The notes below the pieces were generated by a model. That model searched no databases and was not told the origin of the DNA. It saw only the letters and a program-made list of their open reading frames with translations. A stretch of 64,000 nucleotides of DNA from Pseudoduganella plicata (GTDB taxonomy: Bacteria; Pseudomonadota; Gammaproteobacteria; Burkholderiales; Burkholderiaceae_D): positions 2,108,001 to 2,172,000 of the forward strand of contig NZ_CP038026.1 in NCBI RefSeq assembly GCF_004421005.1, in the 5' to 3' direction. How positions within the stretch are numbered: position 1 is the first letter of the stretch; the number at the start of each line of letters is the position of its first letter. Shown in pieces: positions 11,379 to 19,861 of the stretch. Made by a program: the position numbers and the translations under genes.

Positions 11379-12746
11379 TCAGGCCGGCGCCTTCGCCGAC
11401 GCAGCCGGCTTGCCGCTGGCCGGCTGCGCCGGCGGGAACGCCACCTGCACCAGCAGGCCGCCCAGCCGGGGCGACGCATCGAGCGTCAGCGTGGCGCCAT
11501 GGCGCTCGGCGATTGCCTTGATGATCGCCAGTCCCAGGCCACTGCCGGTGGCCGTGCTGCCCGGCACGCGGTAAAAGCGGCTGAACACGCGCTCGCGCTC
11601 TTCCGGCGAGATGCCCGGCCCGCTGTCCTCGACGACCAGCGTGGCGCCGCCGTCGGCAGCGCGCACGGACACGTCCACCGTGCCGCCCGCCGGCGTGTAC
11701 TTGACGGCGTTGTCGATCAGGTTGCGCAAGAGGACCAGCAGCGCATCGCCCTGCCCCTGCACGACGGCTTCTTGCGCTTCGTGCATGCCGACGTCGATCT
11801 CGCGCGCGGCCGCTGCGCCCACCATGTCGCCCAGGGTGCGCTTGGCCAGGTCCGTCAGGTTGACCGGCTCCAGTTTCGCCTCGGTCGCCTCCTGGCGCGC
11901 CAGCACGAGCAACTGCTCGACGAGGCGGGTGGCGCGTTCAATCCCCGCCGTCAGGCGGCCGATGGCAACGGAACGCGCGGCGTCGTCCTCGGCGCGGTCC
12001 AGGCTGAGCACCTGCAGCTTCAGCGCCGCCAGCGGCGAACGCAGTTCATGCGCCGCGTCCGCGACGAAGTGCTGCTGCGCGTCGAACGCCGTGCGCACTC
12101 GTCCGAACAGCAGGTTCAGTTCATGCACCAGCGGTTTCACCTCGTCCGGGAGATCCGATTCGGACACGGGCGACAGGTCGTCCGCCTGGCGCGACGCCAC
12201 CTGGCGGCGCACCCGCGCCACGGGCGCCAGCGAACCGCTGACGACCCACCAGACCACCAGCATCAGCACGGGCGCCATCATCGCGATGGGGCCGACGGTG
12301 CGCAGCGCCAGCGCACCGGCCATGCGCTTGCGCACGGCCATGTCCTGCGCGATCTGGACGGTCTGGTTGCTGGTCTGGACGGAGAACACGCGGTACGTGG
12401 TGCCCTTGGCCTTGACGTTCGAGAAGCCCAGCACCGCCCGCTGCGGCAGCTCGGCGCGCGAAATCGAGCGGAACACCTGGATGCCGTCCGGCGTCCAGAC
12501 CTGCACCACCATGTCGTCGTTGCCCGGATCGGCGCTGGGGCCATGGGTGGAATTGGCCAGCGGGACGCCGGAACGCAGCGCCAGCGCCATCTGCTGCATG
12601 TGGTAGTCGAAGATCTGGTCGGCGTCGTGCAAGGCGCTGCGGTAGGCGATCATCGCCTGCGCCAGCGCGGCCATCGTGATGGCCGCCAGCAGGAACCACA
12701 GCAGGCGCCCGCGCAGCGAGTGCGAGACACTGACCTTCGGCATCAT
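11379..12746 (-). CDS. Sensor histidine kinase (QseC/TctE-like)
   Basis: A 455-residue membrane kinase with a transmembrane segment at about 13-35, a periplasmic loop of roughly 110 residues, a second transmembrane segment at about 150-171, a HAMP-like linker, a HisKA domain with the phosphorylated His in ADAAHELRSPLAAL (His233) and a HATPase domain with NLIDNAVKYTPAGG, DSGPGIS and GSGLGLAIIKA. It pairs with the OmpR-type regulator just upstream: their reading frames overlap by four bases (the kinase ATGATG overlaps the regulator stop), so the pair is translationally coupled. The DegP gene lies upstream on the same strand, which suggests an envelope-stress or general surface signal. The ligand is unknown. 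Confidence 0.92.
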   Translation of the reverse strand: MMPKVSVSHSLRGRLLWFLLAAITMAALAQAMIAYRSALHDADQIFDYHMQQMALALRSGVPLANSTHGPSADPGNDDMVVQVWTPDGIQVFRSISRAELPQRAVLGFSNVKAKGTTYRVFSVQTSNQTVQIAQDMAVRKRMAGALALRTVGPIAMMAPVLMLVVWWVVSGSLAPVARVRRQVASRQADDLSPVSESDLPDEVKPLVHELNLLFGRVRTAFDAQQHFVADAAHELRSPLAALKLQVLSLDRAEDDAARSVAIGRLTAGIERATRLVEQLLVLARQEATEAKLEPVNLTDLAKRTLGDMVGAAAAREIDVGMHEAQEAVVQGQGDALLVLLRNLIDNAVKYTPAGGTVDVSVRAADGGATLVVEDSGPGISPEERERVFSRFYRVPGSTATGSGLGLAIIKAIAERHGATLTLDASPRLGGLLVQVAFPPAQPASGKPAASAKAPA

Positions 12747-13402
12747 ACTTTCGGCACCATGTAGCCAAGTCCGCGCACGTTCTGAATCAGTTCGCTGCCC
12801 AGCTTCTTGCGCAGGCCGTGGATATACACTTCGACGGCATTGCTGTTGACTTCATCCTTCCAGCTGTACAGCTTTTCCTCCAGCTGGGCGCGCGACAGCA
12901 CGATGCCGGGGCGCGCGATCAGCGCTTCCAGCACGGCCCATTCGCGGGCGGACAGGCTGACCGGCTGGCCTTCGGCCAGCACTTCGCGGGTCTGCGGATT
13001 GATGGAGACCCCCTTGTGCTCGAACACGGGTTCGGCGCGGCCGGCCGAACGGCGCAGCAGTGCGCGGATGCGGGCCAGCAGTTCGTCCAGGTCGTACGGT
13101 TTCAGCACGTAGTCGTCCGCGCCCGCATCCAGGCCGGCGATGCGCTGTTCGACGGCATCGCGCGCCGTGGCCACCAGCACGGGCGTGAGCTCCTTGCGCG
13201 TGCGCATCGAGCGCAGCACTTCCAGCCCGTCCTTGCGCGGCAGGCCCAGGTCCAGCAGCACCAGGTCGTACGTCTGGGTCTGCAGCGCGGTATCGGCCAT
13301 CGCGCCGTCCTTGACCCAATCGACGGCGTAATGCTCGGCCCGGAGCAGGTCCAGTACCACTTCACCGATCATCACATCGTCTTCCACCAGCAGCAGCCGC
13401 AT
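12743..13402 (-). CDS. OmpR-family response regulator
   Basis: A 219-residue regulator with an N-terminal receiver (acidic pocket VEDD at 7-9, phosphoacceptor Asp51 in LLDLGLPRKDG, Lys in LKPYDLDEL) and a C-terminal winged-helix DNA-binding domain with LSAREWAVLEALIARPG, EVYIHGLRKKLG and NVRGLGYMV. It resembles QseB/TctD/PmrA-type regulators. It is the first gene of a regulator-kinase pair with overlapping ends. The 106 bases upstream, up to the degP stop, hold no strong terminator, so readthrough from degP is possible. Confidence 0.93.
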   Translation of the reverse strand: MRLLLVEDDVMIGEVVLDLLRAEHYAVDWVKDGAMADTALQTQTYDLVLLDLGLPRKDGLEVLRSMRTRKELTPVLVATARDAVEQRIAGLDAGADDYVLKPYDLDELLARIRALLRRSAGRAEPVFEHKGVSINPQTREVLAEGQPVSLSAREWAVLEALIARPGIVLSRAQLEEKLYSWKDEVNSNAVEVYIHGLRKKLGSELIQNVRGLGYMVPKV

Positions 13403-13508
13403 AATCGTTCCTCTCTGTGTTTATCGGCCGCCCGCCGGGTCAATCCGGCTGGCGGCATCGCCATGGCGGCGGGCGCAGTTTATACCACGCGGGTCAGCCG
13501 AGCAGGCT

Positions 13509-15029
13509 TCAGCCCAGGCGCACGGGGATGAAAATCCGTTCCTCGCCGCGCTGGATCAGCAGCGCTACCGAGCGGTCCGAACGCGACACCACGTCGCGCA
13601 CCTGCTCCACCGACGTGACGGTACGGCCGTTCACGGACAGCAGCACGTCGCCCGGCATCACGCCGGCGCTGGCAGCCGCGCCGCCGGCATCCTCGATCAC
13701 GAGGCCGGCCGGGAGACCCATCTGGCGCCGTTCGAGCTGGTCGAGCGGGCGCAGTGCGAGACCCAGGCGCAGCTTGTCCGCCGGAGCGCGTTGCTCGGCG
13801 CTGGCGAGGACGCGGTCGTTGGCGTTACCCAGCTTGCCCGTCAACGTGACGGCCTTGCCCTGGCGCCAGACGTCCATCGTCAGCTTGTCGCCCGGCTTGG
13901 CCAGTGCCACCATGGCGGGCAGATCGCCCGACGCCACGATCTTCTGGCCGTTGACGGAGCGAATCACGTCGCCCGGTTTCAGGCCGGCCTGCTCGCCCGG
14001 ACTGCCCGGCTGGATATTGGCGACCAGCGCGCCTTCCGGCGTGGGCAGGCCGAACGAGTCGGCAAAGCTCTGGTTCACCTCCTGCACCGTCACGCCCAGC
14101 CTGGCATGCACGACCTTGCCGGTCGCGACGATCTGGTCCTTGATGCGCGTGGCCAGGTCGATCGGGATGGCGAACGACAGGCCCTGGTAGCCGCCCGTCT
14201 GGCTGTAGATCTGCGAGTTGATGCCGACGACTTCCCCCTTCGTATTGAACAGCGGGCCGCCCGAGTTGCCGGGGTTGACGGCGACGTCGGTCTGGATGAA
14301 CGGCACGTTGCTGTCGTCCGGCAGCGAGCGGCCCTTGGCGCTGACGACGCCGGCCGTCACGGTGCTTTCCAGGCCGAACGGCGAACCGATGGCCAGCACC
14401 CACTCGCCCACTTTCAGGTCGGTGGAACGGCCCAGCGGCACGACCGGCAGGTTTTTCGCATCGATCTTCAGCACGGCCACGTCGGTCTTCGGATCGGAAC
14501 CCAGCACCTTGGCGCGGAACTCGCGGCGGTCGGTCAGCTTGACCGACACCTCGCTGGCGTCGCGCACGACGTGAGCATTGGTCAGGATAATGCCGTCGGC
14601 ACTGATGATGAAGCCTGAACCGACACCATGGCTGGGCGCCTCGTTGCCGCCGCCGCGCTGCGGGCCCTGGAAGCGACGGAAGAATTCGAAGAACGGGTCG
14701 TCTGCAAACGGTTCGCCGCGCCCGTCATAGGCGGCGCGCACGCGCCCGGTCGTGCTGATATTGACGACGGCCGGACCGTTGCGCGACGCGATTACGCTGA
14801 AATCAGGCAGCGCGATCATCGGCGCCGGCGTCGGCGCGGGCGCACCGGCAGCCGCGTTGGTTGGTGCTGCGGCAGCCGGTGCTGCGGCGGCCAACGCCGG
14901 CGCCGGCGCGGCCTCGGCCGCATTGTTCCGTTGTACCGCGATCGCCGCGCCGGCGCCCAGCACGCCGACCGCGCACAGCGTCGCGACCAGGCGCTTCATC
15001 GTCATCGAGACAACAGTAGTCTTGCTCAT
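13509..15029 (-). CDS. degP: Periplasmic serine protease DegP/MucD (HtrA family)
   Basis: A 506-residue trypsin-like S1C protease for quality control of envelope proteins. The catalytic triad is visible at His153 (LTNAHVV), Asp183 (KTDVAVLKI) and Ser256 (NPGNSGGPL). Two PDZ domains follow, the first from about residue 285 (RLGVTVQEVNQSFADSFGL) and the second from about 400 to the C-terminus. The N-terminus has a hydrophobic anchor or signal and then a low-complexity Ala/Pro linker. I chose the ATG at 15029 (MSKTTVVSM) since gtggag sits eight bases before it, and an in-frame ATG at 15044 has no clear ribosome binding site. The two-component pair downstream on the same strand may regulate it or be cotranscribed with it. 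Confidence 0.93.
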   Translation of the reverse strand: MSKTTVVSMTMKRLVATLCAVGVLGAGAAIAVQRNNAAEAAPAPALAAAAPAAAAPTNAAAGAPAPTPAPMIALPDFSVIASRNGPAVVNISTTGRVRAAYDGRGEPFADDPFFEFFRRFQGPQRGGGNEAPSHGVGSGFIISADGIILTNAHVVRDASEVSVKLTDRREFRAKVLGSDPKTDVAVLKIDAKNLPVVPLGRSTDLKVGEWVLAIGSPFGLESTVTAGVVSAKGRSLPDDSNVPFIQTDVAVNPGNSGGPLFNTKGEVVGINSQIYSQTGGYQGLSFAIPIDLATRIKDQIVATGKVVHARLGVTVQEVNQSFADSFGLPTPEGALVANIQPGSPGEQAGLKPGDVIRSVNGQKIVASGDLPAMVALAKPGDKLTMDVWRQGKAVTLTGKLGNANDRVLASAEQRAPADKLRLGLALRPLDQLERRQMGLPAGLVIEDAGGAAASAGVMPGDVLLSVNGRTVTSVEQVRDVVSRSDRSVALLIQRGEERIFIPVRLG

Positions 15030-15140
15030 CGCTGTACTCCACATGAATCAGTTATCGATGTCAACAATATGAGGCCACAAGCTTAGTCCGTCCTTAATCG
15101 CGCCGGCGATGCGCCCGGTGCGGTGCCGCCAGACGCACAA

Positions 15141-15160
15141 AGGCCGGGTTGCCCCGGCCT
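15141..15160 (-). terminator. Terminator hairpin after the first hsp20 gene
   Basis: Read on the minus strand, aggccggg and cccggcct flank a four-base loop, followed by a short T-rich stretch. It lies between the hsp20 stop (15216) and the degP start (15029), and so separates the heat-shock genes from degP. Confidence 0.6.
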
Positions 15161-15215
15161 GTTACTGCATGCTTGACGCGGACCGGAGCCCGGTTTTCCC
15201 GCGTCTGCCGTCGGC

Positions 15216-15668
15216 TTACGCGGCGTCGCGTTTGTCGTCCAGCGCGGTGACGGTGGCACCGGCCCCGTCGATGGCGATCTTGCGTGGCTTCATCGCTTCG
15301 GGCACTTCACGCACCAGGTCGACGGTGAGCATGCCGTTGTTGAACGACGCGCCCGTCACCTTGACGTGATTGGCGAGCTGGAAGCGCTGCTCGAAGTCGC
15401 GCGCCGCGATACCGCGATGCAGGAAGGTGCGCTCGACGGCATCCTTCTGCTTGCGGCCCACCACGACGAGCGAGTCGCGCTCCGACGTGATGTCGATTTC
15501 GGAACGGTCGAAGCCGGCCAGCGCCATCACGATGCGATACTGGTCTTCGCTGACCAGTTCGATGTTATAGGGCGGATAGCTGGGCTGCGTGTCGTTGTTC
15601 AGCAGCTGGGCCAGGCGATCGAAGCCGATGGCGGTACGGTACAGCGGAGTCAGGTCAAAAGTACGCAT
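15216..15668 (-). CDS. Small heat-shock protein Hsp20 (IbpA-like), copy 1
   Basis: An ATP-independent holdase of 150 residues that keeps unfolding proteins soluble for refolding. The alpha-crystallin domain covers about residues 35-130, with IELVSEDQYRIVMALAGF, RDFEQRFQLANHVKVTGASF and the closing strand GMLTVDL. The N-terminus MRTFDLTPLYRTAIGFDRL is the IbpA signature. It is a near-identical tandem copy of the gene at 15860-16315 and lies downstream of it. Its leader repeats the thermometer elements of the other copy. The C-terminal IxI-type contact is represented by PRKIAID. Expression is predicted to be heat-controlled at translation. Confidence 0.95.
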   Translation of the reverse strand: MRTFDLTPLYRTAIGFDRLAQLLNNDTQPSYPPYNIELVSEDQYRIVMALAGFDRSEIDITSERDSLVVVGRKQKDAVERTFLHRGIAARDFEQRFQLANHVKVTGASFNNGMLTVDLVREVPEAMKPRKIAIDGAGATVTALDDKRDAA

Positions 15669-15721
15669 TTCTTATCCTCCTGAGAAGCGATAGTGTTTGC
15701 GGCCCCCATCCGGGCAGCCGC
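15669..15721 (-). ncRNA. ROSE-type RNA thermometer in the leader of hsp20 copy 1
   Basis: On the minus strand the 23-base hairpin gcggctgcccggatgggggc... (15699-15721) is followed by tatcgctt (15685-15692) and the Shine-Dalgarno aggagga just before the ATG. In ROSE thermometers a U(C/U)GCU motif pairs imperfectly with the Shine-Dalgarno around a G-G mismatch and melts with heat. AUCGCUU against the AGGAU side fits this. The same parts occur in the other hsp20 leader. Confidence 0.72.
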
Positions 15722-15759
15722 GGGTACAAAACAGTGCAACGATTTCGACGGTCCTGATT

Positions 15760-15783
15760 GGCGGGCACCGTGCGGCGCCCGCC
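15760..15783. terminator. Hairpin between the two hsp20 genes
   Basis: ggcgggc (15760-15766) and gcccgcc (15777-15783) form a seven-pair GC stem with a ten-base loop, 77 bases after the upstream hsp20 stop. It has no T-run, so it may only attenuate readthrough or process the joint transcript. Confidence 0.45.
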
Positions 15784-15859
15784 GGCACCGGAATCAGGCA
15801 TTCAGCCATTCCGGCATCAGCGCGTGGACCCGGGCGAACCTGGACTGGCCGGCGCCGCG

Positions 15860-16315
15860 TCAGGCCGCGCGTTGCTCTTCGATGGCGGGCACGTCGGCGT
15901 TCGCGACGCCATCGATGGCGATCTTGCGTGGCTTGAGCGCTTCGGGCACTTCACGCACCAGGTCGATGGTGAGCATGCCGTTGTTGAAGGACGCGCCCGT
16001 TACCTTGACATGGTTGGCCAGCTGGAAGCGCTGCTCGAAGTCGCGTGCCGCGATGCCGCGGTGCAGATAGGTGCGCTCGGTGCCGTCCTTCTGCTTGCGA
16101 CCGACGATGTGCAGCGTGTCGCGTTCGCTGGTGATGTCGATTTCCGAACGGTCGAAGCCGGCCAGCGCCATGACGATGCGGTACTGGTCTTCCGACACGA
16201 GTTCGATGTTGTAGGGTGGGTAGCTGGGCTGTGCCTCGGCGTTATTCAGCATCTGGGCCAGGCGGTCGAAGCCGATAGCGGTACGGTACAGCGGAGTCGG
16301 ATCAAAAGTACGCAT
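15860..16315 (-). CDS. Small heat-shock protein Hsp20 (IbpA-like), copy 2
   Basis: A 151-residue alpha-crystallin-domain chaperone beginning MRTFDPTPLYRTAIGFDRLA. It is about 90 percent identical by eye to copy 1; differences cluster at the N-terminal linker (NNAEAQPSYPP against NNDTQPSYPP) and the last 20 residues. It is the promoter-proximal copy, with a sigma-32-like promoter and a ROSE-like leader directly upstream. IbpA/IbpB-type pairs form mixed oligomers in other bacteria, which may also hold here. The frame remains open far upstream (to about 16630), but the ATG at 16315 matches the paralogue and lies after the Shine-Dalgarno. Confidence 0.95.
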   Translation of the reverse strand: MRTFDPTPLYRTAIGFDRLAQMLNNAEAQPSYPPYNIELVSEDQYRIVMALAGFDRSEIDITSERDTLHIVGRKQKDGTERTYLHRGIAARDFEQRFQLANHVKVTGASFNNGMLTIDLVREVPEALKPRKIAIDGVANADVPAIEEQRAA

Positions 16316-16430
16316 GATGGATATCCTTTCAAAGTTAAGCGATACCGGAAGACGCATCGGACGATCCGCAGCGGCATGCCGCGGTGCTCCGTGTGTCTTC
16401 AAGAGCCGCGGTCCCCATCCGGGCAACCGC
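16316..16430 (-). ncRNA. ROSE-type RNA thermometer in the leader of hsp20 copy 2
   Basis: The minus-strand leader holds the same 23-base hairpin as copy 1 (16408-16430, two base changes), a further GC-rich hairpin region, then tatcgctt (16337-16344) and the Shine-Dalgarno aaagga (16324-16329). AUCGCUU can pair with AAAGGAU around the G-G and C-A mismatches typical of ROSE elements. This leader is longer than that of copy 1 because of the extra middle stem. Confidence 0.75.
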
Positions 16431-16438
16431 TGAATCCA

Positions 16439-16466
16439 ATATAGAACTGCCGGAATCGGTTTCAAG
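16439..16466 (-). promoter_or_regulatory. Sigma-32-like heat-shock promoter
   Basis: The minus strand carries cttgaaa (16460-16466), an exact match to the sigma-32 minus-35 consensus, 15 bases before ctatat (16439-16444). It lies just upstream of the thermometer leader of hsp20 copy 2. Confidence 0.65.
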
Positions 16467-16541
16467 GGAGTTTCTGCAAAAATTTTTGCTGTTACTTTCT
16501 GAAACATTTCACATTTCCCACGTGCTACACTCGCCCGCTGG

Positions 16542-18461
16542 ATGACTCTGACCACACGCCCCATGCCCCTGCACTTTGCTCCGCGCGCAGCGATCCTGCC
16601 GCTGCTGCTGGCCACCGCTTTCTGCGCCAAGGCCGACCCGCTGCCCCCTTCGCTCGACCAGCCCTACCCGGGCACGATCCGGATGAAGATCGACGCTTCC
16701 GATACGGCCCGCAATATCTTCCGCGTCCAGGAAACCATTCCGGTCAAGCCGGGCAAGCTCACCTTGCTGTACCCGCAATGGGTCACGGCGCAGCATGGTC
16801 CCACCGGCGCGCTGCATCAGCTGGCCGGCCTGAAAGTCACGGCGAACGGCAAGGCCGTGCCGTGGAAGCGCGACCCGCTCAATGTCTATGCGTTCCAGAT
16901 CGACGTGCCGAAAGGCGCGCAGGCTGTGGAAGTGGAATACCAGCACCTGTCGCCCACCGAAGGCGGCCAGGGCCGTATCGCCGTGACGCCCGATATCCTC
17001 GGCATCCAGTGGCAGTCGATGACGATGTATCCCGCCGGTTACCACACACGCCGCATCCCTATCCAGACCACGCTGACACTGCCCGCCGGATGGCAGTACG
17101 GCACGGCGCTGGAGACGGCCAGGCGCACGGGCGACCAGATCGAATTCAAGACCACCGACCTGGAAACCTTCATCGACTCGCCCCTGTTTGCGGGCCGGTA
17201 TTACAAACAGTTCGACCTGGATCCGGGCGCCAAAGTTCCCGTCAGGCTGAACGTCGTAGCAGACTCGGCCGAAGCGCTCGACGCCAAGCCGGAGCAGATC
17301 GAGCTGCACCGCGCGCTGATCAAGCAGGCTTACAAGCTGTTCAACTCGCAGCACTACACGCATTACGATTTCCTGTTTGCCCTGTCCGATGAATTCGGCG
17401 GCGTGGGCCGCGAGCACCACCAGTCCAGCGAGAACGGCGTCAAGAGCAATTACTTCACCGAGTGGAGCAAGACGGAAGCCGTGCGCACGCTGCTACCGCA
17501 CGAATTCACGCACTCGTGGAACGGCAAGTTCCGCCGCCCGAAGGGCCAGGACGTGCCGGATTTTAATTCTCCGCTCGATAACAGCCTGTTGTGGGTCTAC
17601 GAAGGTCAGACGCAATACTGGGGACAGGTACTCGCGTCCCGCTCGGGGCTGGTGAAACTGTCCAGCGTGCGCGACATGATCGCCGCCACCGCGGCGACGT
17701 ACGCGAACGTGCAGGGCCGCTCGTGGCGCCCGGTTGTCGACACGACCAACGATCCGATCATCAGCCAGCGCCGGCCGCAGGTCTGGCCGAACTGGCAGCG
17801 CAGCGAGGACTATTATGCGGAAGGCGCGCTGATCTGGCTGGACGTGGACACGAAGATCCGTGAACTGTCCGGCGACAAACGCTCGCTGGACGACTTTGCG
17901 CGCGGCTTCTTCGGTGTCGACGACGGCGTCAACGTGGCCAAGCACTATACGTTCGACGACGTCGTCAAGGCGCTGACGGCGGTGCAGCCGTTCGACTGGG
18001 CGCCGTTCCTGAAGAAGAAGGTGGAGGAAGTCGGCCCCGCGCCACTCGACGGCCTGGCACGCGCCGGCTGGAAGCTCGTCTATACCGACACGCAGACGGA
18101 GTTCCTGAAGGGCATCGAAGAGCAGAGCAAGACGGCAAATTTCCAGTTTTCGCTGGGCTTCTCCGTCGGCAGCGACGGCAAGATCGTCGGCATTGTCTGG
18201 GATGGGCTCGGCTTCAAGGCCGGCCTGTCGGGCAATACGACGCTGCTGGCGGTCAACGGCCGCGCCTACAAGCCGGAGCTGCTGCGTGCCGCCGTCACGA
18301 AAGCGAAGACGGATAGCAAGCCGATCGACCTGCTCGTCAAGCACGGCAACGACTACCGCACCGTTTCGCTCGATTATCATGGCGGCCTGAAATATCCGCG
18401 CCTGGAGCGCATCGCCGGCACCCCGGATCGTCTGGAAGCCATCCTGCAGCCGGTCAAGTAA
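16542..18461 (+). CDS. M61-family glycyl aminopeptidase with PDZ domain, exported
   Basis: A 639-residue zinc peptidase. The gluzincin motif HEFTHSWNGK (His320, Glu321, His324) and the downstream metal-binding Glu in VYEGQTQYWG (Glu354) are intact, and this spacing is typical of M61 glycyl aminopeptidases. An N-terminal signal peptide (LPLLLATAFCAKA) sends it to the periplasm. A beta-rich N-terminal domain covers about 40-240, and a PDZ-like domain is at about 530-600 (SLGFSVGSDGKIVGIVWDGLGFKAGL). The ATG at 16563 (MPLHFAP) is an equally good start with a shorter signal peptide. It is divergent from the hsp20 pair. The substrate is inferred from the family only. Confidence 0.9.
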   Translation: MTLTTRPMPLHFAPRAAILPLLLATAFCAKADPLPPSLDQPYPGTIRMKIDASDTARNIFRVQETIPVKPGKLTLLYPQWVTAQHGPTGALHQLAGLKVTANGKAVPWKRDPLNVYAFQIDVPKGAQAVEVEYQHLSPTEGGQGRIAVTPDILGIQWQSMTMYPAGYHTRRIPIQTTLTLPAGWQYGTALETARRTGDQIEFKTTDLETFIDSPLFAGRYYKQFDLDPGAKVPVRLNVVADSAEALDAKPEQIELHRALIKQAYKLFNSQHYTHYDFLFALSDEFGGVGREHHQSSENGVKSNYFTEWSKTEAVRTLLPHEFTHSWNGKFRRPKGQDVPDFNSPLDNSLLWVYEGQTQYWGQVLASRSGLVKLSSVRDMIAATAATYANVQGRSWRPVVDTTNDPIISQRRPQVWPNWQRSEDYYAEGALIWLDVDTKIRELSGDKRSLDDFARGFFGVDDGVNVAKHYTFDDVVKALTAVQPFDWAPFLKKKVEEVGPAPLDGLARAGWKLVYTDTQTEFLKGIEEQSKTANFQFSLGFSVGSDGKIVGIVWDGLGFKAGLSGNTTLLAVNGRAYKPELLRAAVTKAKTDSKPIDLLVKHGNDYRTVSLDYHGGLKYPRLERIAGTPDRLEAILQPVK

Positions 18462-18561
18462 GCGCATTCGGCATTGCGTGCACGGGCGCACGTTCCTGAC
18501 GGGACGTGCGCCCGTGTTACGTGCGCTTCAATACAGCTCCTCAAACGAAATGGAGAATCCG

Positions 18562-19199
18562 ATGATCACGTTGCATACCTGGACGACACCGAATGGCCGC
18601 AAGCCGCTCATCATGCTGGAGGAACTGGGTGTGCCTTACCGGATCGTTCCCGTCAATCTCGCGGAACGCGCGCAATTCCGCCCGGAATTCCTGGCAATCT
18701 CCCCAACAACAAGATTCCCGCGCTGGTCGACGAGGAGGCGGACGGCGGGCCGCTGACGATGTTTGAAAGCGGTGCCATCCTTACTTATCTGGCGGAGCGG
18801 CATGGCCGGCTGCTGCCCGCGCAGGGTCCGGCCCGCTACCAGGTGCTGACGTGGCTGCACTGGCAGATCGGCGGCGTCGGCCCGATGATCGGCCAGCTGG
18901 GTGCGTTTTCCCGGCAAGGCGATAATCCGGACGCCACGACGCACTTCGTCCGGGAAGCCGAGCGCCTGCTGGGCGTGCTCGAAGGCCAGCTCTCCCGCAC
19001 CGGCCACCTGGGCGGCGACGGGTATTCGATTGCCGATGTCGCGCTTTATCCGTGGATCGTGGCCGCCGGCGAAAGGCTGGGGCCACAGCTTGGCGAGACA
19101 CTGGCCGGCAAGGCGTCTCTGCAGCGCTGGCTCAAGTCAGTCGGCGAACGGCCTGCAGTGCAGAGGGCGATGGCCTGGCAAGGGACGGCGCAGGGCTGA
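18562..19199 (+). pseudogene. Glutathione S-transferase gene interrupted by a -1 frameshift
   Basis: The first part reads MITLHTWTTPNGRKPLIMLEELGVPYRIVPVNL and is a thioredoxin-fold N-terminal domain of the YfcG/GST type, with ribosome binding site tggagaa upstream. At the C-run ctccccaac (18700-18706) the frame breaks: the continuing homology, PNNKIPALVDEEADGGPLTMFESGAILTYL and the alpha-helical C-terminal domain ending at 19199, is in the other frame. One extra C would restore an intact protein of about 212 residues. All other parts look well preserved, so this is either a recent loss or a sequencing or assembly error in a homopolymer. Confidence 0.85.
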
Positions 19200-19334
19200 G
19201 CTTTCCCGTGTGCCGCCGCAGCCCTGGTGGCTGGGTGCGCGGACTCGCCTGTGTCAGCGGCCGTCGGTCGTTTGGCTGTCGAATGTTTCAGCTGATGCTC
19301 CGTGAAACCGGCTGGCGGCAGTGAGACGGCCGGG

Positions 19335-19799
19335 TCAGGCCATCCCGCGGCACCAGTCATCGCGACCCAGCAGGTATTCGACATTGCGGCCGTCGTCGCA
19401 CAGGCCGAGGCGGCGCCAGCCTTGCGCGGCATAGAAGCGGTCCGCGCGCGTGCCGGCCGCTGTCGTCAGCGCGACGCTGTCGTGGCCCGTGGCGAACAGC
19501 CAATCGACAGCCAGACCCAGCAAACTCCGGGCCAGTCCCCGTCCTTCCCAGCCCGGCTGGACGAACAATGCCCAGATCGATCCATCGATGCTGTCCGCAT
19601 AACAGAACGCCACGATGGCGCCATCGACCTCGGCAACCCAGCCGCGTCCCGAATGGTCCAGGTAGTCCTCGTACATTGCAGCGGTGATGCGGCCAGGGTC
19701 GGACAGCACATTCTCGGTAACGGCCAGCCGGATGGCCGACATGGCGGGAATGTCGGCCCGTTCGGCGCGGCGGAACAGTGGCGGCGGGTGCGTTGGCAT
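19335..19799 (-). CDS. GNAT-family N-acetyltransferase
   Basis: A complete single-domain acetyltransferase of 154 residues beginning MPTHPPPLFRRAERADIPAM. The fold is visible as an N-terminal strand and helix (RAERADIPAMSAIRLAVTEN), the strands GWVAEVDGAIVAFCYAD and GSIWALFVQPGWEGRGLARSLLGLA, the latter being the acetyl-CoA-binding loop (Q-x-x-G-x-G/A pattern), and a C-terminal FYAAQGWRRLG strand pair. It follows the alpha/beta hydrolase gene on the same strand, 62 bases after its stop, so cotranscription is possible. The substrate is unknown. Confidence 0.88.
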   Translation of the reverse strand: MPTHPPPLFRRAERADIPAMSAIRLAVTENVLSDPGRITAAMYEDYLDHSGRGWVAEVDGAIVAFCYADSIDGSIWALFVQPGWEGRGLARSLLGLAVDWLFATGHDSVALTTAAGTRADRFYAAQGWRRLGLCDDGRNVEYLLGRDDWCRGMA

Positions 19800-19861
19800 G
19801 GACTGGTGAATAATGACGGCGTTGACTGGAGTACGTGACGCGGCGATGCAGTCGCCGTTCG

